Both the position numbers and the translations under genes were made by a program. The notes beneath the pieces were generated by a model, which was not told the origin of the DNA, searched no databases, and was given only the letters and a program-made list of their open reading frames with translations. Of a DNA stretch of 64,000 nt, positions 10,111-21,261 are shown piece after piece. The stretch spans positions 501,001 to 565,000 of the forward strand of contig OX438745.1 of the NCBI GenBank assembly GCA_949316235.1, written 5' to 3'. The stretch comes from Oegoconia quadripuncta. Its lineage: Eukaryota > Arthropoda > Insecta > Lepidoptera > Autostichidae. Within the stretch, counting starts at the first letter, position 1. Each line of letters starts with the position of its first letter.

Positions 10111-10863
10111 ATATTTATAAAATAGGCCGATCGGAGACCGCTCTGGAGCCGCGGTGCGAGCTCTCTCCCGAATGAATCTCTGTTCCCCATTTAAAAGCGT
10201 TTCTTTTTAAAACAACGCGCCGTCTACTATGGCCAGCATCACACCACATGATCCTAAGCGTTCTCCTTGGAACGTCGCCACAGTAATGACTATTTAATAC
10301 AAAACAAAAAAACGCGATAGCATATTTTGTATTTTGCGGACGCACATGCACATATAGTTCGTTTCCCTGCTGTATAGGTACAAATTTTAAAAATAATTAT
10401 TCGTACCCTAGTTGGTACTCGTACACACTCTTTGAAATCATTAACACTTTAGTGAAACAGTCATTGATTGCGATCCCCTGGCCGGTCTGCTTCTGACAGG
10501 GGTTGTAATTAATCTTTGTTGGCGTGGAAGGATCATGACGTCACAATATTTTTATCATGCTTATATGGATATTGTTTATATGAGTCAGTGTTTGACCACG
10601 ATCTCATCTGATCAACGAAATAAGGACTTAACAGTTTGACAGATCTGACAGCCATAGCACAGTTTACTAATAAGTTACTAAAGTAAGCCATAGTTATTAG
10701 GATTCTGTAGTACCTAATGACGACTGTGAAGTTTCTAGTGCAGGTCATGAATCTATTTTGATGACGTCACTCGGCGGAGCCCAATATTGGACTAAATTCA
10801 TTCCTCATCATCATCAATCAAGATAACTATAAATTTAAAATTTAGACAACCCCCGACAACATT
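10111..10863. other. No gene recognised
   Basis: 10122-10230 is GC-richer ('ggagccgcggtgcgagctc') and open on the minus strand (10115-10351), but no motif is recognisable. 10533-10800 ends in a 'catcatcatcaatca' scrap of LINE-tail type. Confidence 0.3.
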
Positions 10864-11100
10864 GATAGATAGATAGATAAAGCGTTTATTTGTTACAGAA
10901 ACACATACAAAAATATTCATTCTGATTGGTGTTATTATTACGAAATGTAGCCTTATGTCACAGTAATAAAAATAAAAACAAAAATTAAGTACAACTGTTG
11001 CAACTTATAATAGAGTTGTATGTGTATCTGTACCACAAATGGGCCATCGCTCAGTGTGGATCCTCACCTATAGCGGTAAGACACTGATGGAACAAATATT
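10864..11100 (-). mobile_element. LINE 3' UTR with (ATCT)n tail
   Basis: The left edge is 'gatagatagataaagcg' (tail on the minus strand). 'cacaaatgggccatcgctca' and 'gacactgatgg' match similar 3' ends at 24832-25082 (plus) and 29765-30010 (minus). Confidence 0.7.
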
Positions 11101-11255
11101 ATATCCATGGTGGTCTAGACCAAAAGATAGATTCAAAGCTAAATATTTTCGAAGCAGCTTAAATATGGCTAAGCACGGTTTGATCGTAAATATTAAAAAA
11201 AAATAATTAGAAAACTCTCGAAAGAGAAATAAAATAAATGAAAAAAATTTAATGA

Positions 11256-11484
11256 AATAAATATTGTGGATACCTACATCAATCATCTAGTTCCAAACTA
11301 AGCAAAGCATAGTACATATGGATACTAGATAACGGATAAACATACGTAAACATTTTATATTAACATCTATTTTGACTAGGGTATAAAACGTTCGTACTCA
11401 TTACACAAACATTTACCCTTCGCGGGATTCAAACCCGCAACCGTTAGTTTCGCTCACACACACCACTACATTAATTAGTCGTCA
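11256..11484 (-). mobile_element. SINE-C, decayed
   Basis: 'caatcatctagttccaaact' and 'tggatactagataacggat', then head with B box 'gcgggattcaaacccgcaac'. The A-box region has lost sequence. Confidence 0.8.
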
Positions 11485-11802
11485 TTGACTATGATATCAT
11501 CGAAAAAAATTGTAAATAAGTATTTTAAAAAATTGTCTTCTTTTTAAAAGTTTTCCTGTGCTATATCTGAGGTTTTACATAAGGTATTTCTAGTTTTGAA
11601 AGCAAAAACTGGGGCAAATATTGAGAGGCAAAATGTAATAATAACCCCGTGTGTATAGGGGTGAAAGAAAAATGTATACCAGCATGCATTTCCTGTCGGT
11701 CAACAACACTCAACCTCTGACCTACAAAGCGGGCAAAGAAACAAGTTTACATCGTTGTGTGCTCAGCCCCATACGTTGGCGGTATATGGGATAGGAATAA
11801 TT
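11485..11802. other. No feature recognised
   Basis: No repeat match or coding sign. Confidence 0.3.
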
Positions 11803-11902
11803 AAATATTTGGGTTTGCGGGTCAGTACTTTCGACCTCATCTTCACTGAACATCAGGTGTGATTGAGGTCAAGTACAAAAACCCGTTGTGCATAAAAAAA
11901 AA
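11803..11902 (+). mobile_element. SINE-A 3' fragment
   Basis: From 'aaatatttgggtttgcggg' to 'cccgttgtgcataaaaaaaa'; about the last 100 bp only. Confidence 0.8.
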
Positions 11903-12079
11903 CATGAATTCCAAATTTAGTAGCCCCGATGAACATCATAATAATATCGTAAAAGACGACTAAGGGACACTAAGCCCAAAAAACAATTATACCTTGCAAG
12001 TTTTGACGTATGCATTTCTGTATATTTTGTAAGGTGAACTGCGGATTTGAAGCATTGAACTTTTAATATTTGAAACGCG

Positions 12080-12167
12080 TTGTTGTGCGATATCTCTGAC
12101 CACCCCATTTGGGATGAGGGTCGTGACATACCACAACAATTATATAATATATTGTTGTGGTATGTCA
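12080..12167. repeat. 'tctctgaccac' repeat ending in a 17-bp palindrome
   Basis: 'atatctctgaccaccccatt' recurs in related form at 38980 and 50838. It runs into 'tgacataccacaacaat', a 10-bp loop, and the exact reverse complement (12124-12140 and 12151-12167). Possibly the terminus of an unknown DNA element. Confidence 0.6.
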
Positions 12168-12286
12168 TATAATGTTAAAGTTCCTGATTTTTTGTAGAAG
12201 GATACAAAGTACCCATTAGTAATCAAATAAAAATGTTTTCTAACAATTCTGAAGCTTGCTTTAGGTATAGTATAGGTATTTAGTTT

Positions 12287-12310
12287 TTTTTTTTTTTTTT
12301 TTTTTTTTTT
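12287..12310 (-). repeat. Poly-T run
   Basis: About 24 T. It could be the A tail of a decayed minus-strand retroposon, but the adjoining sequence is not assignable. Confidence 0.5.
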
Positions 12311-12339
12311 TATTAGAATGGGAATTTAGTTATAAAACT

Positions 12340-12720
12340 TACAATTTTTATGGCCATAAAGGTATATATAATCATTTACCAGATGGGATAAAGGACTTGC
12401 CTCTAAACCAATTTAAACGGAAAATTCACTCCTGGCTAATAGAGGGTTGTTTCTACTCCACAGGCGAATATTTTTAAACACAGAAACTGAAAACTATATA
12501 TTAATAATTTCCTATAACTGTGGGCTGTCTGGAAGAAATCGCTTTTAGTGATAAGACCGCCTGAATGTGTTCTATTATTATCATCAAAAATTATTGTAAA
12601 TTATTTTGCGCAATAGAGAGTATCTGTTTTGTATTTTATTGTTATAAATTGTAATTTAATATGAGAATCTGACATTATTAATAATTAGTTAAATTGACAT
12701 ATTGTTATGTATTGTTATTT
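12340..12720 (+). mobile_element. LINE RT C-terminal scrap and 3' UTR
   Basis: Encodes 'YNHLPDGIKDLPLNQFKRKI' and 'HSWLIEGCFYSTGEYF*', the usual end of CR1/Jockey-type RTs. A 3' UTR with 'gtctggaagaaatcgctttt' and 'gataagaccgcctga' follows. Confidence 0.75.
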
Positions 12721-12769
12721 AATTGTATTTGACACAACATATATGCGGTAAGATGATATTAATTGGTAG

Positions 12770-12990
12770 TTTTTTAACCCCCGACGGAAAACGACGGGTG
12801 TTATGTGTATGATGGCATTTTTGTGTGTATGTGTGTTTATTCTTTGTTCGGACGTGTCTCAATGCGTGGCCCGATTTGAGTGCGTACTAAACTAGGGGAC
12901 AGGGTTTTATTCCATCAATGTTATGGGGGCGTCTAAATTTTCAGTTCGTATTTATAGCTATTTAAGGACAATATACCTTTTTTAAGTTTA
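12770..12990 (+). repeat. 'aacccccgacggaaaa' interspersed repeat
   Basis: 'aacccccgacggaaaacgac' begins a GT-rich stretch. The same motif appears as 'ttttttccgtcggggttt' at 57460-57480 (minus). This motif is common in lepidopteran genomes; the class is unknown to me. Confidence 0.45.
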
Positions 12991-13059
12991 GTAAGCTATT
13001 AATTAAGTTCCTGCCATTCACATCATGGCTTGTCATACCATATAACACAAAATATGATG

Positions 13060-13274
13060 CTATCTTATCTCTGACAACCGGAACACAACAGTGCTATTAA
13101 CATTGCTGCTTGGCGGCAGATTTAGATAAGATGGTGGTAGCTAGCCAGGCGGACATTTAAAATGCCCTATATACCATCAACCAAACCGAGTACTTAAACA
13201 TGTACCCCGCTGGGGATCGAACCCGCGACCTTCGAATCGTAAACCCAATGTTGTTTACATTGAGCCACGGAGGT
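13060..13274 (-). mobile_element. SINE-A, 3'-truncated, head intact
   Basis: Head present ('gatcgaacccgcgacc', 'gagccacggagg'). The tail half is missing beyond 'ctatcttatctctgacaacc'. Short 'tatata' insertion inside. Confidence 0.85.
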
Positions 13275-13611
13275 TGTGTTATTTCTTGATTTGAGACTGC
13301 TTTCGTACTTTAAGCGACAAGTCCACATTCGGGTCAGTATCGATTCGTCCATTGGCGCGTCGCCAGCGATGACTAATTGAATATTAACCAGGGAATTTTC
13401 CTTTCAGTCCGTTTGGTAACTACAATCTGTAACTTTGAATACCCCAGACAAATTCTAAAAAAAAATTCTACGTAAAAAATCTGTCGAATCAGCCACTACA
13501 TAGTATTACAAATTAAATATTAATAAAACTCTCCGACAACATTTATCGGAGAAATGGTATCGTGGGCTGGATGGAATCTCGGAATATTGAAAATATTCTA
13601 CAGCATTTTTG
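13275..13611. other. No feature recognised
   Basis: No repeat match or coding sign. Confidence 0.3.
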
Positions 13612-13813
13612 AGAAATACTTCATGTTGCACCCACCGGCATAAGGCCGAGGTACACACTTATGCGTTCCCAGGTCCTCCCTACTGCCGAATAAGGTCGCC
13701 GCGGGGTTTTAGTGGGTATCCCTCCTGACAGGGAGGAGAGTCCCAACATAACCGTCTCGCCGTCCCCCAGAGCGAGCGGTACACGTCAGGCGTTTCCCCG
13801 CGTCAAAAAAAAA
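13612..13813 (+). mobile_element. R1-like LINE 3' UTR with A tail
   Basis: 'gccgcggggttttagtgggt' and a stem-forming 'ccctcctgacagggagg' precede 'gtttccccgcgtcaaaaaaa'. This GC-rich 3' end is typical of R1-clade LINEs (R1/TRAS/SART relatives). No ORF is kept. Confidence 0.7.
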
Positions 13814-13831
13814 GAAAAATGTCCTAATCTG

Positions 13832-13950
13832 TCTACCCACCAAATATCATCCAAATCCGTCCAGCTGTATAGGCGTGAAGAGGTAACGAACATAAATACA
13901 CATACAGACATGCACACACACAAACTTTCGCATTTATAATATTAGTTGGG
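13832..13950 (+). repeat. Repeat F 3' part
   Basis: 'ctgtctacccaccaaatatc' and 'ccaaatccgtccagctgtat' to 'cgcatttataatattagttg'. It follows the R1-like A tail closely. Confidence 0.7.
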
Positions 13951-13974
13951 ATTAGACTTTATCAGCTTAATAAT

Positions 13975-14275
13975 GTATTTAGCCGCCCGCGACCCTTAGG
14001 CGACGTGCAGGGGGCTAGCGAGCGTTGCCGCTCGTGTGATCGGCCCTCTCCCGATCCCGCTCTGCGGCCTTCTTCTGGAGCATGACTGCCTCGCAGAAGG
14101 AGGCCGCTGCCCTCCAACCCTCCTCGCTCGTCAGAATAGCCGCGACTAATGCTGGCGGGGACAGATCTTGTCCGATCCGGTCGACCAGGTCTCTACGCTC
14201 GGCCCCTAACCTAAACACGACAAATAAGGATTTCTGTACAATTTTGCCGGCCACTACTCGCATGTATTTGACCAT
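13975..14275 (-). mobile_element. R1-like LINE ORF2 C-terminal remnant
   Basis: 86 codons on the minus strand with 'GAERRDLVDRIGQDLSPPAL' and 'GWRAAASFCEAVMLQKKAAE', then 'RDRERADH'. This matches the conserved tail that follows RT in R1-clade elements. GC-rich relative to its flanks. Opposite in orientation to the R1-like 3' UTR next door, so they are separate insertions. Confidence 0.75.
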
Positions 14276-14726
14276 TTGTCTAGAAGAAGGGTGTCATAAT
14301 AATTCTCAAATTTGCAAGCGTATTTGAGAATAATATATTTGTGAACAAAGCCTAGACTTACAAAAACTCATGCAAAGTAATATCTTATCACAACAATAGG
14401 ACGCATAAAGGCGTTACGACACTCCAGCATTGTCCCCGAAACGTCTTCACAGGTCTAACGGACGCCTTAATGAAGTAAGCAGGGATTTTAAAAAGAGACA
14501 TTTTTTGAAGAGATGACTTAGGAAATTTAATATTCTAGGGTAGAAAGGATTTTGCGTGATAAATGTGAGCTTTGACATTGAGTCGTTTGTGGTGAGGTTA
14601 TTTAATTTGGAAGAGCGAAACAGCGGTGTAGAGGACGAACATTGGCTTACGTGCAATGGATATATAGATACTTATTTAGTAGTCCAACGAGTAATACATT
14701 ATGTTTGTCATTACTTGTTCGACCAC
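14276..14726. other. No feature recognised
   Basis: Open frame 14447-14656 (minus) lacks motifs. Confidence 0.3.
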
Positions 14727-14922
14727 TGCTAAATTGCAGAGCCTCGAACACCGTCGCAAGTCGTCAGTTTTTTATATCACATATCACATCATCAGTCCGT
14801 AAACATCCCACTGCAGGGATATAGAACTTTCCTCATATTGAGGGAGTATGGGCCACGGTGGCCCAATGCGGGTTGGGGATATATATAGGATGCACTTCAG
14901 TGAGTGTGCGTTGGAATTACAT
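14727..14922 (+). mobile_element. LINE-K scraps split by an RTE-like 3' end
   Basis: LINE-K 'tgctaaattgcagagcctcg' (14727-14770) and 'gtgagtgtgcgttggaatta' (14899-14920) flank an RTE-like tail at 14783-14880 ('cgtaaacatcccactgcagg', 'cccaatgcgggttggggata'). Confidence 0.7.
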
Positions 14923-14939
14923 TTGTATTTATTTATTTA

Positions 14940-15352
14940 TCGCCGGGCCTTTACCACGGCTGGGTCCCCCGCAATCCTGGAACCTAATGAACTGGCGAGG
15001 GATGACGGGAAAAGGCCGGACGGTATGACGAACGTGCCTTGGAAATTGGGACGGTTTTTGGTATGGGATGTAGCCTGCGTCGATACCCTTGCACCTTCCC
15101 ATCTCCCAAGTACAAGAGGTATCGCTGGTTCCAATTTGCTCCGTTTGATGTAGAAACTCTTGGGCCGTGGGGACCGGGTGCTCACACTATTTTAGGGAGT
15201 TATCTGAGCGTTTGGTTGATGTATCCTACGATCGGAGGGCTGGCCAATACTTTGGTCAAAGAATCAGCCTTGCTATACAGCGAGGCAACGCGGCCAGCCT
15301 TCTAGATACCATTCCACCAACCAGGGACTTGGGGCTAGTTTTTACTTTTGAA
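14940..15352 (+). mobile_element. Retroelement polyprotein C-terminus, frameshifted
   Basis: First frame: 'DGMTNVPWKLGRFLVWDVAC' then 'VDTLAPSHLPSTRGIAGS'. After a shift near 15140: 'VETLGPWGPGAHT'. After another near 15190: 'RLVDVSYDRRAGQYFGQRIS' and 'LAIQRGNAASLLDTIP'. I recognise the module as recurrent in invertebrate retroelement proteins but cannot place its clade. Two frame breaks make it inactive. Confidence 0.7.
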
Positions 15353-15467
15353 TTTTTTTTATAATAAATTGTATTATTATTGTATAAAATTTATTTATCT
15401 AAAATGTTACAAAGATATACTTACAGACGTCACAAAAACCTATATACAGGTATAAAAACGAGGACAC

Positions 15468-15793
15468 TTTTTTTTTTTTATGCACAACGTATTGGTACTT
15501 GACCTCAATCACACCTGATGTTAAATGAAGATGAAGTCGAAGGTGGAAGCGTACTGATCCCAAAACATTTGGGGGACTGGCTATCTTATCTCTGACAACC
15601 GGAACACAACAATGCTATTAACATTGCTGCTTCGCGGCAGATTTAGATGGTGGTAGCTAGCCAGGCGGATATTTAAAATGCTCTACCACCAACCAAATCG
15701 AGTACTTAAACATGTACCCCGCTGGGGATCGAACCCGCGACCTCCTAATCGTAAACCCAATGTTGTTTACATTGAGCCACGGAGGCGGTTAAA
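15468..15793 (-). mobile_element. SINE-A, full length
   Basis: 11-bp poly-T, 'gcacaacgtattggtacttg', through the head 'gagccacggaggcggttaaa'. A short deletion in 'ttagatggtggtag'. Confidence 0.9.
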
Positions 15794-15886
15794 ATATGCA
15801 TACTCATGCATGACATAGTGACTTCTATTATATCTTATAAACAGTCATCTATTCATTTATCCCCCTACACATAACTAACTATATTA

Positions 15887-16465
15887 CTAATAAAGTACTA
15901 AACCTCACAATGATTTTGACATAATAATAATTCCAGAAATATGAAATAAAATTATAATTAGTTGCGACATAAAGCTGGATGGTCAACAGACACTGTTCAC
16001 TACAGATTCCTGAACGAGCTGACTTTGACATTTTTTTGTCTTTTTTGTCTTTGATTTTTTTTTCCTAAATAGTTTCAACTACAGATTAATTATTAGGAGC
16101 CCATACTGTCCCACTGCTGGGCAAAGGCCTCCCTCCTCTCTCTCCACGGCTCTCTAACCCAGGCTTCCTCCGACCGTTGGTTAGGAACTTATCCAACTCA
16201 TCCCGCCATCTCCTTTTCGGTCTGCCGCGACGCCTTCTTTCTAATGGTGGGTTCCAGGTGGTGGCGATTTTGGCGAACATGTCGTCTGGCATGCGACAAA
16301 CATGGCCCGCCCAGTCCCACTTCAGCTTCGCGGCAGATTTAGATAAGATGGTGGTAGCTAGCCAGGCCCACAGATTAATAGGACAAATGAAGGTAGCGCG
16401 CTTTGGTTACTGTTGTAACCACGGACAGTAGACTGTCCTTTTTTTTGGTTACAGGTCTAAATTTT
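15887..16465 (+). repeat. Repeat H, interrupted copy
   Basis: 'aaagtactaaacctcacaat' to 'agtttcaactacag' (15887-16085) and 'aggacaaatgaagg' to 'ttttggttacaggtct' (16380-16460) align to the uninterrupted copy at 20322-20640. The gap holds the chimeric insertion. Confidence 0.75.
16081..16379 (-). mobile_element. Chimeric RTE-LINE/SINE-A insertion with 10-bp TSD
   Basis: Flanked by 'acagattaat' at 16081-16090 and 16370-16379. The 3' part (16091-16325, minus) is an RTE-like LINE end encoding 'RRRRGRPKRRWRDELDKFL' with the 'cagcagtgggacagtatggg' tail. The 5' end (16326-16369) is 40-odd bp of internal SINE-A ('gctagctaccaccatctta' in sense). One target duplication encloses both. Confidence 0.8.
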
Positions 16466-16799
16466 TACACAATTTTAGAAAAAGAAACGAACGAAAAGGG
16501 ATAAAATAAATTACTTAAATAATTTACGAAACTTTACATATACCAGCCTGTACCTATAGTAGAGTGTAATCTAATTAGAGATTAAATTCCCTAGTGTGGC
16601 ACCCCGAGCCCACATCACTTGGAATTACATACAGTTGGTTAAGTTTTTCAGACCAGTGAATATTATTTCTAATTTGCGTATATTCCGGTACGTTATCTAG
16701 GTATCCATACATAATAATATATAGGTATACCTTATAGGAGTTGTTGCCGGTGACTTCGTTCGCTTGGAACATTTCATCTTAATCGGGTCAGCAAAAATT
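16466..16799. other. No feature recognised
   Basis: No match or motif. Confidence 0.3.
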
Positions 16800-16913
16800 T
16801 GCCTAAAATATGTTAGCCCAGGTCGCAGTAGCTTGAAAAATGTAAAATTGACTATTTAAGTGTTGTGTACCTACAAAATAAAGCACATTTTTGTCTTTAA
16901 CTTTGACTAATCT
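16800..16913 (+). mobile_element. CR1-like LINE 3' UTR scrap
   Basis: 'cgcagtagcttgaaaaatgt', 'gtgtacctacaaaataaagc' and a 'tttgtctttaactttgact' tail. Confidence 0.75.
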
Positions 16914-17035
16914 GTCTACCAACCAAATTTCATGCCAAATCCGTCTAGCTGTTTAGGCTTGAAACACATACATACATGAACACACACAAAGTTTCCCATT
17001 TTTAATATTGGTTGGATTTATAATTTTAGTTGGAT
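16909..17035 (+). repeat. Repeat F 3' part
   Basis: 'ctgtctaccaaccaaatttc' to 'ttttaatattggttgga'. Like the 13832 copy, it directly follows a LINE 3' end. Confidence 0.65.
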
Positions 17036-17278
17036 AGTTGAGTATTAGTTGGATATTGGATTCTAACTGAATTGGAAGGAAATGAATTGATTTAATGATT
17101 TACGCCCGGCTTCATGCAAAACGCAAAGTCATACAGAAAGTCGGTCACAGAATTGATGATAAACATCGGCGAAAATAATCGCCCCGATTTCCGGATCCAC
17201 AAAAATTCTGATGTGGCCAGTCAGCCTAAAGATGCAGATGCTACTCATATATATTATACAGTGAAGCTCCGCCTATCT

Positions 17279-17420
17279 CATCATCAGCCCGTAAACATCC
17301 CACTGCATGGATATAGGCCTTTCCTCGTATATGAGAGAATATGGGCCATCCACCACGCTGGCCCAATGCGGGTTGGGGACTTCGCATGCCTTTGAATTTT
17401 TGTTTCTCAGCCATGCATAT
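17279..17420 (+). mobile_element. RTE-like LINE 3' end
   Basis: 'catcatcagcccgtaaacat' through 'gcccaatgcgggttggggac' to 'tttgtttctcagccatgcat'. Sense of the 6226-6405 copy. Confidence 0.75.
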
Positions 17421-17479
17421 CTCTATATACCTATACAGGGTGAATTTGAATTCGTGTAATTCCCATTATCTAATGACTC

Positions 17480-17680
17480 CATTCCTGATTACGAATGACT
17501 TTCTCCAAGGAACTATACTCGAATTCGATCAAACAAAAATGTTCGATTACCCATACTAAGTAAACCATTATGAAACCAGCTTTGGTATGCAACTCCAACT
17601 TTTTTCGGCCTAATTAATTACGAACAACTTTCGACTAGGAACCATAGCCGAATTCAGCCGAAAATTTGTTGGCTTCCATA
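17480..17680. repeat. Repeat G copy
   Basis: Shares 'gattacgaacgact'-type blocks, 'ggaaccatagccgaattca' and 'gccgaaaattt' with 60877-61045. Internally it looks like two degenerate halves. Class unknown. Confidence 0.55.
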
Positions 17681-17689
17681 CTAGGTTAC

Positions 17690-18100
17690 CTGTATATACC
17701 CTGTAGGTACCCTGTATATGTTTTACCTGACATTTATAAGTCATTAGGGTCTCTCTTAAAAACCAGATACCCGGAATTACCTAACCCCTACATTTAAAGC
17801 TACGCGTGGGTAGCTATAAACTGGAAAGGGGCAAAGTTACAATTGAAGTTGAAATTGAGGCCACTTAGGTATTTTATTAGGTAGGCAAGTAGTTTCGTCT
17901 AGAACGGGACGAAATGTCAGCTCAGTGTAAAGTTGGAAATTGTATTGTGTAGGTTTCACAACCAGATATACTGACTGCTTAATTATTACTAGACTGAAGA
18001 GTGAGTTTATTCCGTACAGTGGAGTCATTGGATAAATTAAGATTTCTTTTTAAATACAGTATAAATCTAAAATATTAATAAATATCCTAAATAAATAATT
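17690..18100. other. No feature recognised
   Basis: No repeat match or coding sign. Confidence 0.3.
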
Positions 18101-18347
18101 AAATATCCTCGGATATACACACAATGCCATCTCGTTCCACATTAAGCAACTATTGGCTTGTGTTATGGATTCCAGTTGGTTGATATACTACATAAATACA
18201 TTTTCTTTTTGTAAACAAATACTTATTAGAAATGAAAACATCCATAACTCGGATACACGTGTCCGTATTCATCACAAAATATATGCCCCTAGCGGGATTC
18301 GAACCCGCGACCTTTTGGTATAGTAGTCAGAGTTTCGAACCACTACA
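18101..18347 (-). mobile_element. SINE-B, decayed
   Basis: 'acacaatgccatctcgttcc' body end and head with 'gggattcgaacccgcgacc'. Head truncated at 'aaccactaca'. Confidence 0.85.
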
Positions 18348-18522
18348 AAAAAAATCGATATTCCTGGCCAGGAATCGAACCCGTTGATTTTGAAAAAAAA
18401 AATACACACTAATTGTGCACCATTCGATGGTGTCGCTAATGGGGAACGATTTCTGTGAAGTAATAACATACGCAAAATACCTTTTTATTTTTCTTACGTT
18501 ACCCCCTCGTAGTATAAGTACC

Positions 18523-18775
18523 ATTTTTTTTTATATGAGAGGGCGGCAAACGAGCATGCGGGTCACCTGATGGAAAGCAATCACCGCCGCCCATGGGCAC
18601 CCGCAACACCAAAAGGGTCACAGATGCGTTGCCGGCCTTGGAGGAAGGTATCCACCCCAGAATAAGTAGGGCAGCCTGAGCGATGAGGGATTCTCCAGCA
18701 GTGCTGGTACCCTCCTGGGGTACTAACTCTTTAAATACCGCTACCATTCTGGAGAGAGACTGGAAGGTGGAATAT
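18523..18775 (-). mobile_element. LINE-J 3' end
   Basis: Left edge 'tatatgagagggcggcaaac'. The minus strand encodes '[18 protein letters not shown]' in the shifted frame of the 7150 copy. Beyond about 18650 it continues 'cagaataagtagggcagcc', not shared with the other copies. Confidence 0.75.
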
Positions 18776-18854
18776 TCTAGTCAATATTCATAACTTTAGT
18801 GAAATTTGTGGCTTGTATGGCCAGTTCAATTTTGAACGCACAGACTTAAATAAA

Positions 18855-18960
18855 AGCAATAGAATACAATACAAATACACTTTATTACACAACAGATAAG
18901 AAAATACAGTTTCAGAAAAGTGGTAAAAATAGAATGTACAATTTGTTAAGTTAAATTAAT
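18855..18960 (-). mobile_element. LINE 3' terminal scrap
   Basis: 'atacaaatacactttattac' is the reverse complement of a LINE 3' end with an AATAAAGTG polyadenylation region, as at 5850. Confidence 0.5.
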
Positions 18961-19897
18961 TAAATTAAATAAATTAAATAAAGTTCAATAAAAGCTTGAA
19001 AAAACGTTTTGTCTTACAAAATATGTCCCCACAATTTGGATTTGGGAATACTTTAAACGTTCCCATAGGGCGAGTACACACAGCCATCGATCAAGCCGCG
19101 AGTCTCGGCCGGCGGTAATACATTCTATACGGTGGGCCATTTTATTATAGCTCGCTCGCAATTTGTTCCGTTCACGGCACATTCGCGCGACAGAGGAGAA
19201 ATTTAGTACCTCATTGCTAAAAGTCTTAGCTGAAAAATAAGTTTCCTTAAAAACATTGTAGATATATATTTTCTGATATATCTGTTTACTGTTACTGAAT
19301 ATGTAAGCGTAAGTAATCTTGTTCCGGGAATACCTATAACAAAATACTGACGCGGTGGGTGGGATTTAGTCCGTGTGAGTTGCGCACACCCCAGCGGTAC
19401 AGTCCTGCTGCTTGTACAAAAGAAGACTACCGCGAGTAATGGTGTCAGTAATAAAAGTGGCACAAAAGCTACGTAGATGTGACGATTTGAAACCAGATCG
19501 CCGTAGAACATCATAAGTTCGCGCTCCTCCAATTTTCGCATTCCCTTTCAGTGTCAGCGAAAAACCAATTAAGGCAAACTTGGCCGAAACCTCAAGTTTT
19601 ATTAAAAACTGCAGAACTAGTGAATGCATCCGTTCGGAATTCCTAGTTTAAATTGGAGACGGCGCCCGCGGGTGGTGCGGGTGGCGGGTGAGATGAAAAT
19701 CCGCTAAGCCTGTGTGAACGCGGCATTAGACTGGAGCGGTGATATTTTCGCCTTAGCAACGGTACGTCTAGAATATTCGGTGTATTTTTCTAGTTCGTGG
19801 AATCCGAGAGATGAAGTTGTAATACGAGATAGGGATTCTATTTTGGGTTATGTTTGTGAGATAGTGTGAAAATATTATTTAATATCATCCAAAGAGA
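18961..19897. other. No gene recognised
   Basis: 18985-19182 is open on the minus strand with 'CRERNKLRASYNKMAHRI', which could be a decayed transposon protein; no family recognised. GC-rich patch at 19655-19690. Otherwise nothing. Confidence 0.3.
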
Positions 19898-20030
19898 ATG
19901 AGCGTCGGTGGCTCAGCGGTTAAGACTACTTAGTTATATTTCAGTTCAAAGATACTTTATTTCTCATAAAGACAGTAGTCACTTACATGAGAAAAAGGAT
20001 AATTTTAAATAATAGGTAACTAAATAAAAT
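19898..20030. mobile_element. SINE-D head fragment (+) and LINE tail (-)
   Basis: 'gcgtcggtggctcagcggtt' (19899-19921) repeats the SINE-D A-box region. 'caaagatactttatttctca' to 'aataggtaac' then looks like a LINE 3' end read on the minus strand. Confidence 0.5.
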
Positions 20031-20321
20031 CGTTCGCACTCGCACTACACAAAATCACTAAGTATCTGTTTCGGACTATCTACACAAAGCGGAATATCCA
20101 AAATTAGGGAGTAAATATTTCACATTAATATCTATATTATATTGTAATTCACCAATACGTGTTGAGATAATTTTTCTTTGTATTGGTTGGTGAAGTTATT
20201 TTTTTAATATCTGAGGGTAAATTGTTATATATAATATTTAGATATTTTAATTATTTATGTACATTGATGTTTAATTCAAACTCGTTTTAACGCTATAAAC
20301 TATAATAATCATATACATAAT
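20031..20321. other. No feature recognised
   Basis: AT-rich; nothing seen. Confidence 0.3.
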
Positions 20322-20640
20322 CGTAAAGTACTAATCCTCACGATCATTTTGATATACAATATAATAAATAAAAATGAAATATTTAATAAAATCATAATTT
20401 CTTACGACAGCTCCGTACAGATAAGTGAATGAACGAACTAACTTTGACATTTTCTTGTCTATGAAAACAGCCGAATACCATCTATGAACGTGTGCCGCAA
20501 GAAAATTTATTAGTGGTCACACTGAATTTTTTTTTCAAAACAGTTTCAACTACAGGTAATAGGAAGAATTGTTTCGAGCTTTGGTTAGTATTGTAACCAC
20601 GGACAGCAGACTATCCTTTTTTGTTACAGGAGTAACCACG
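20322..20640 (+). repeat. Repeat H, uninterrupted copy
   Basis: 'aaagtactaatcctcacgat', 'gaacgaactaactttgacat', 'agtttcaactacaggtaat' and 'taaccacggacagcagact'. Serves as the empty-site form of the 15887-16465 copy. Confidence 0.75.
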
Positions 20641-20870
20641 GACGGTTGAGAGTAATCGACTTCTAGTTTGTGAGTACATACTAAAAATAATGTTGGTTGG
20701 TGGTTTTGGCCATTTACTCTCAGCAGTCCTATACTAGTTCTCGAGGAGTCTAAGAGATGGCGCTGTTTTATATACAATCAAAAGACCGAAAAAGATTTGT
20801 TAACATATAAATCAATGCCTTATGGCATTAATGGCATAACTTTATTACAGTTAGCGTGAAGCACCGTTTT

Positions 20871-21197
20871 AACCGCCTCCGTGGCTCAATATAAACAACA
20901 TTGGGTTTACGATTCAGAGGTCGCGGGTTCGATCGCCAGCGAACATGTATAAGTACTCGGTTTGGTTGGTGGTAGGGCATTTTAAATGTCCGCCTGGCTA
21001 GCTACCACCATCTTATCTAAATCTGCCGCCAAGCAGTAATGTTAATAGCATTGTTGTGTTCCGGTTGTCAAAGATAAGATAGCCAGTCCCCCAAATGCGT
21101 TGGGGTTTCCGGGTCAGTACGCTTCCACCTTCAACCTCATCTTCGCTTAACATCGGGTGTGATTCAGGTCAAGTACAAACCCGTTGTGCATGAAAAA
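20871..21197 (+). mobile_element. SINE-A, full length
   Basis: Head 'aaccgcctccgtggctcaat' with B box 'cgcgggttcgatcgccag'; body complete; tail reduced to 'gcatgaaaaac'. Confidence 0.9.
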
Positions 21198-21261
21198 CGA
21201 CCTTTATCCCAAATTGAGTGAACAGAAATATTCATTCATACCCATATATTTATATAAACAT

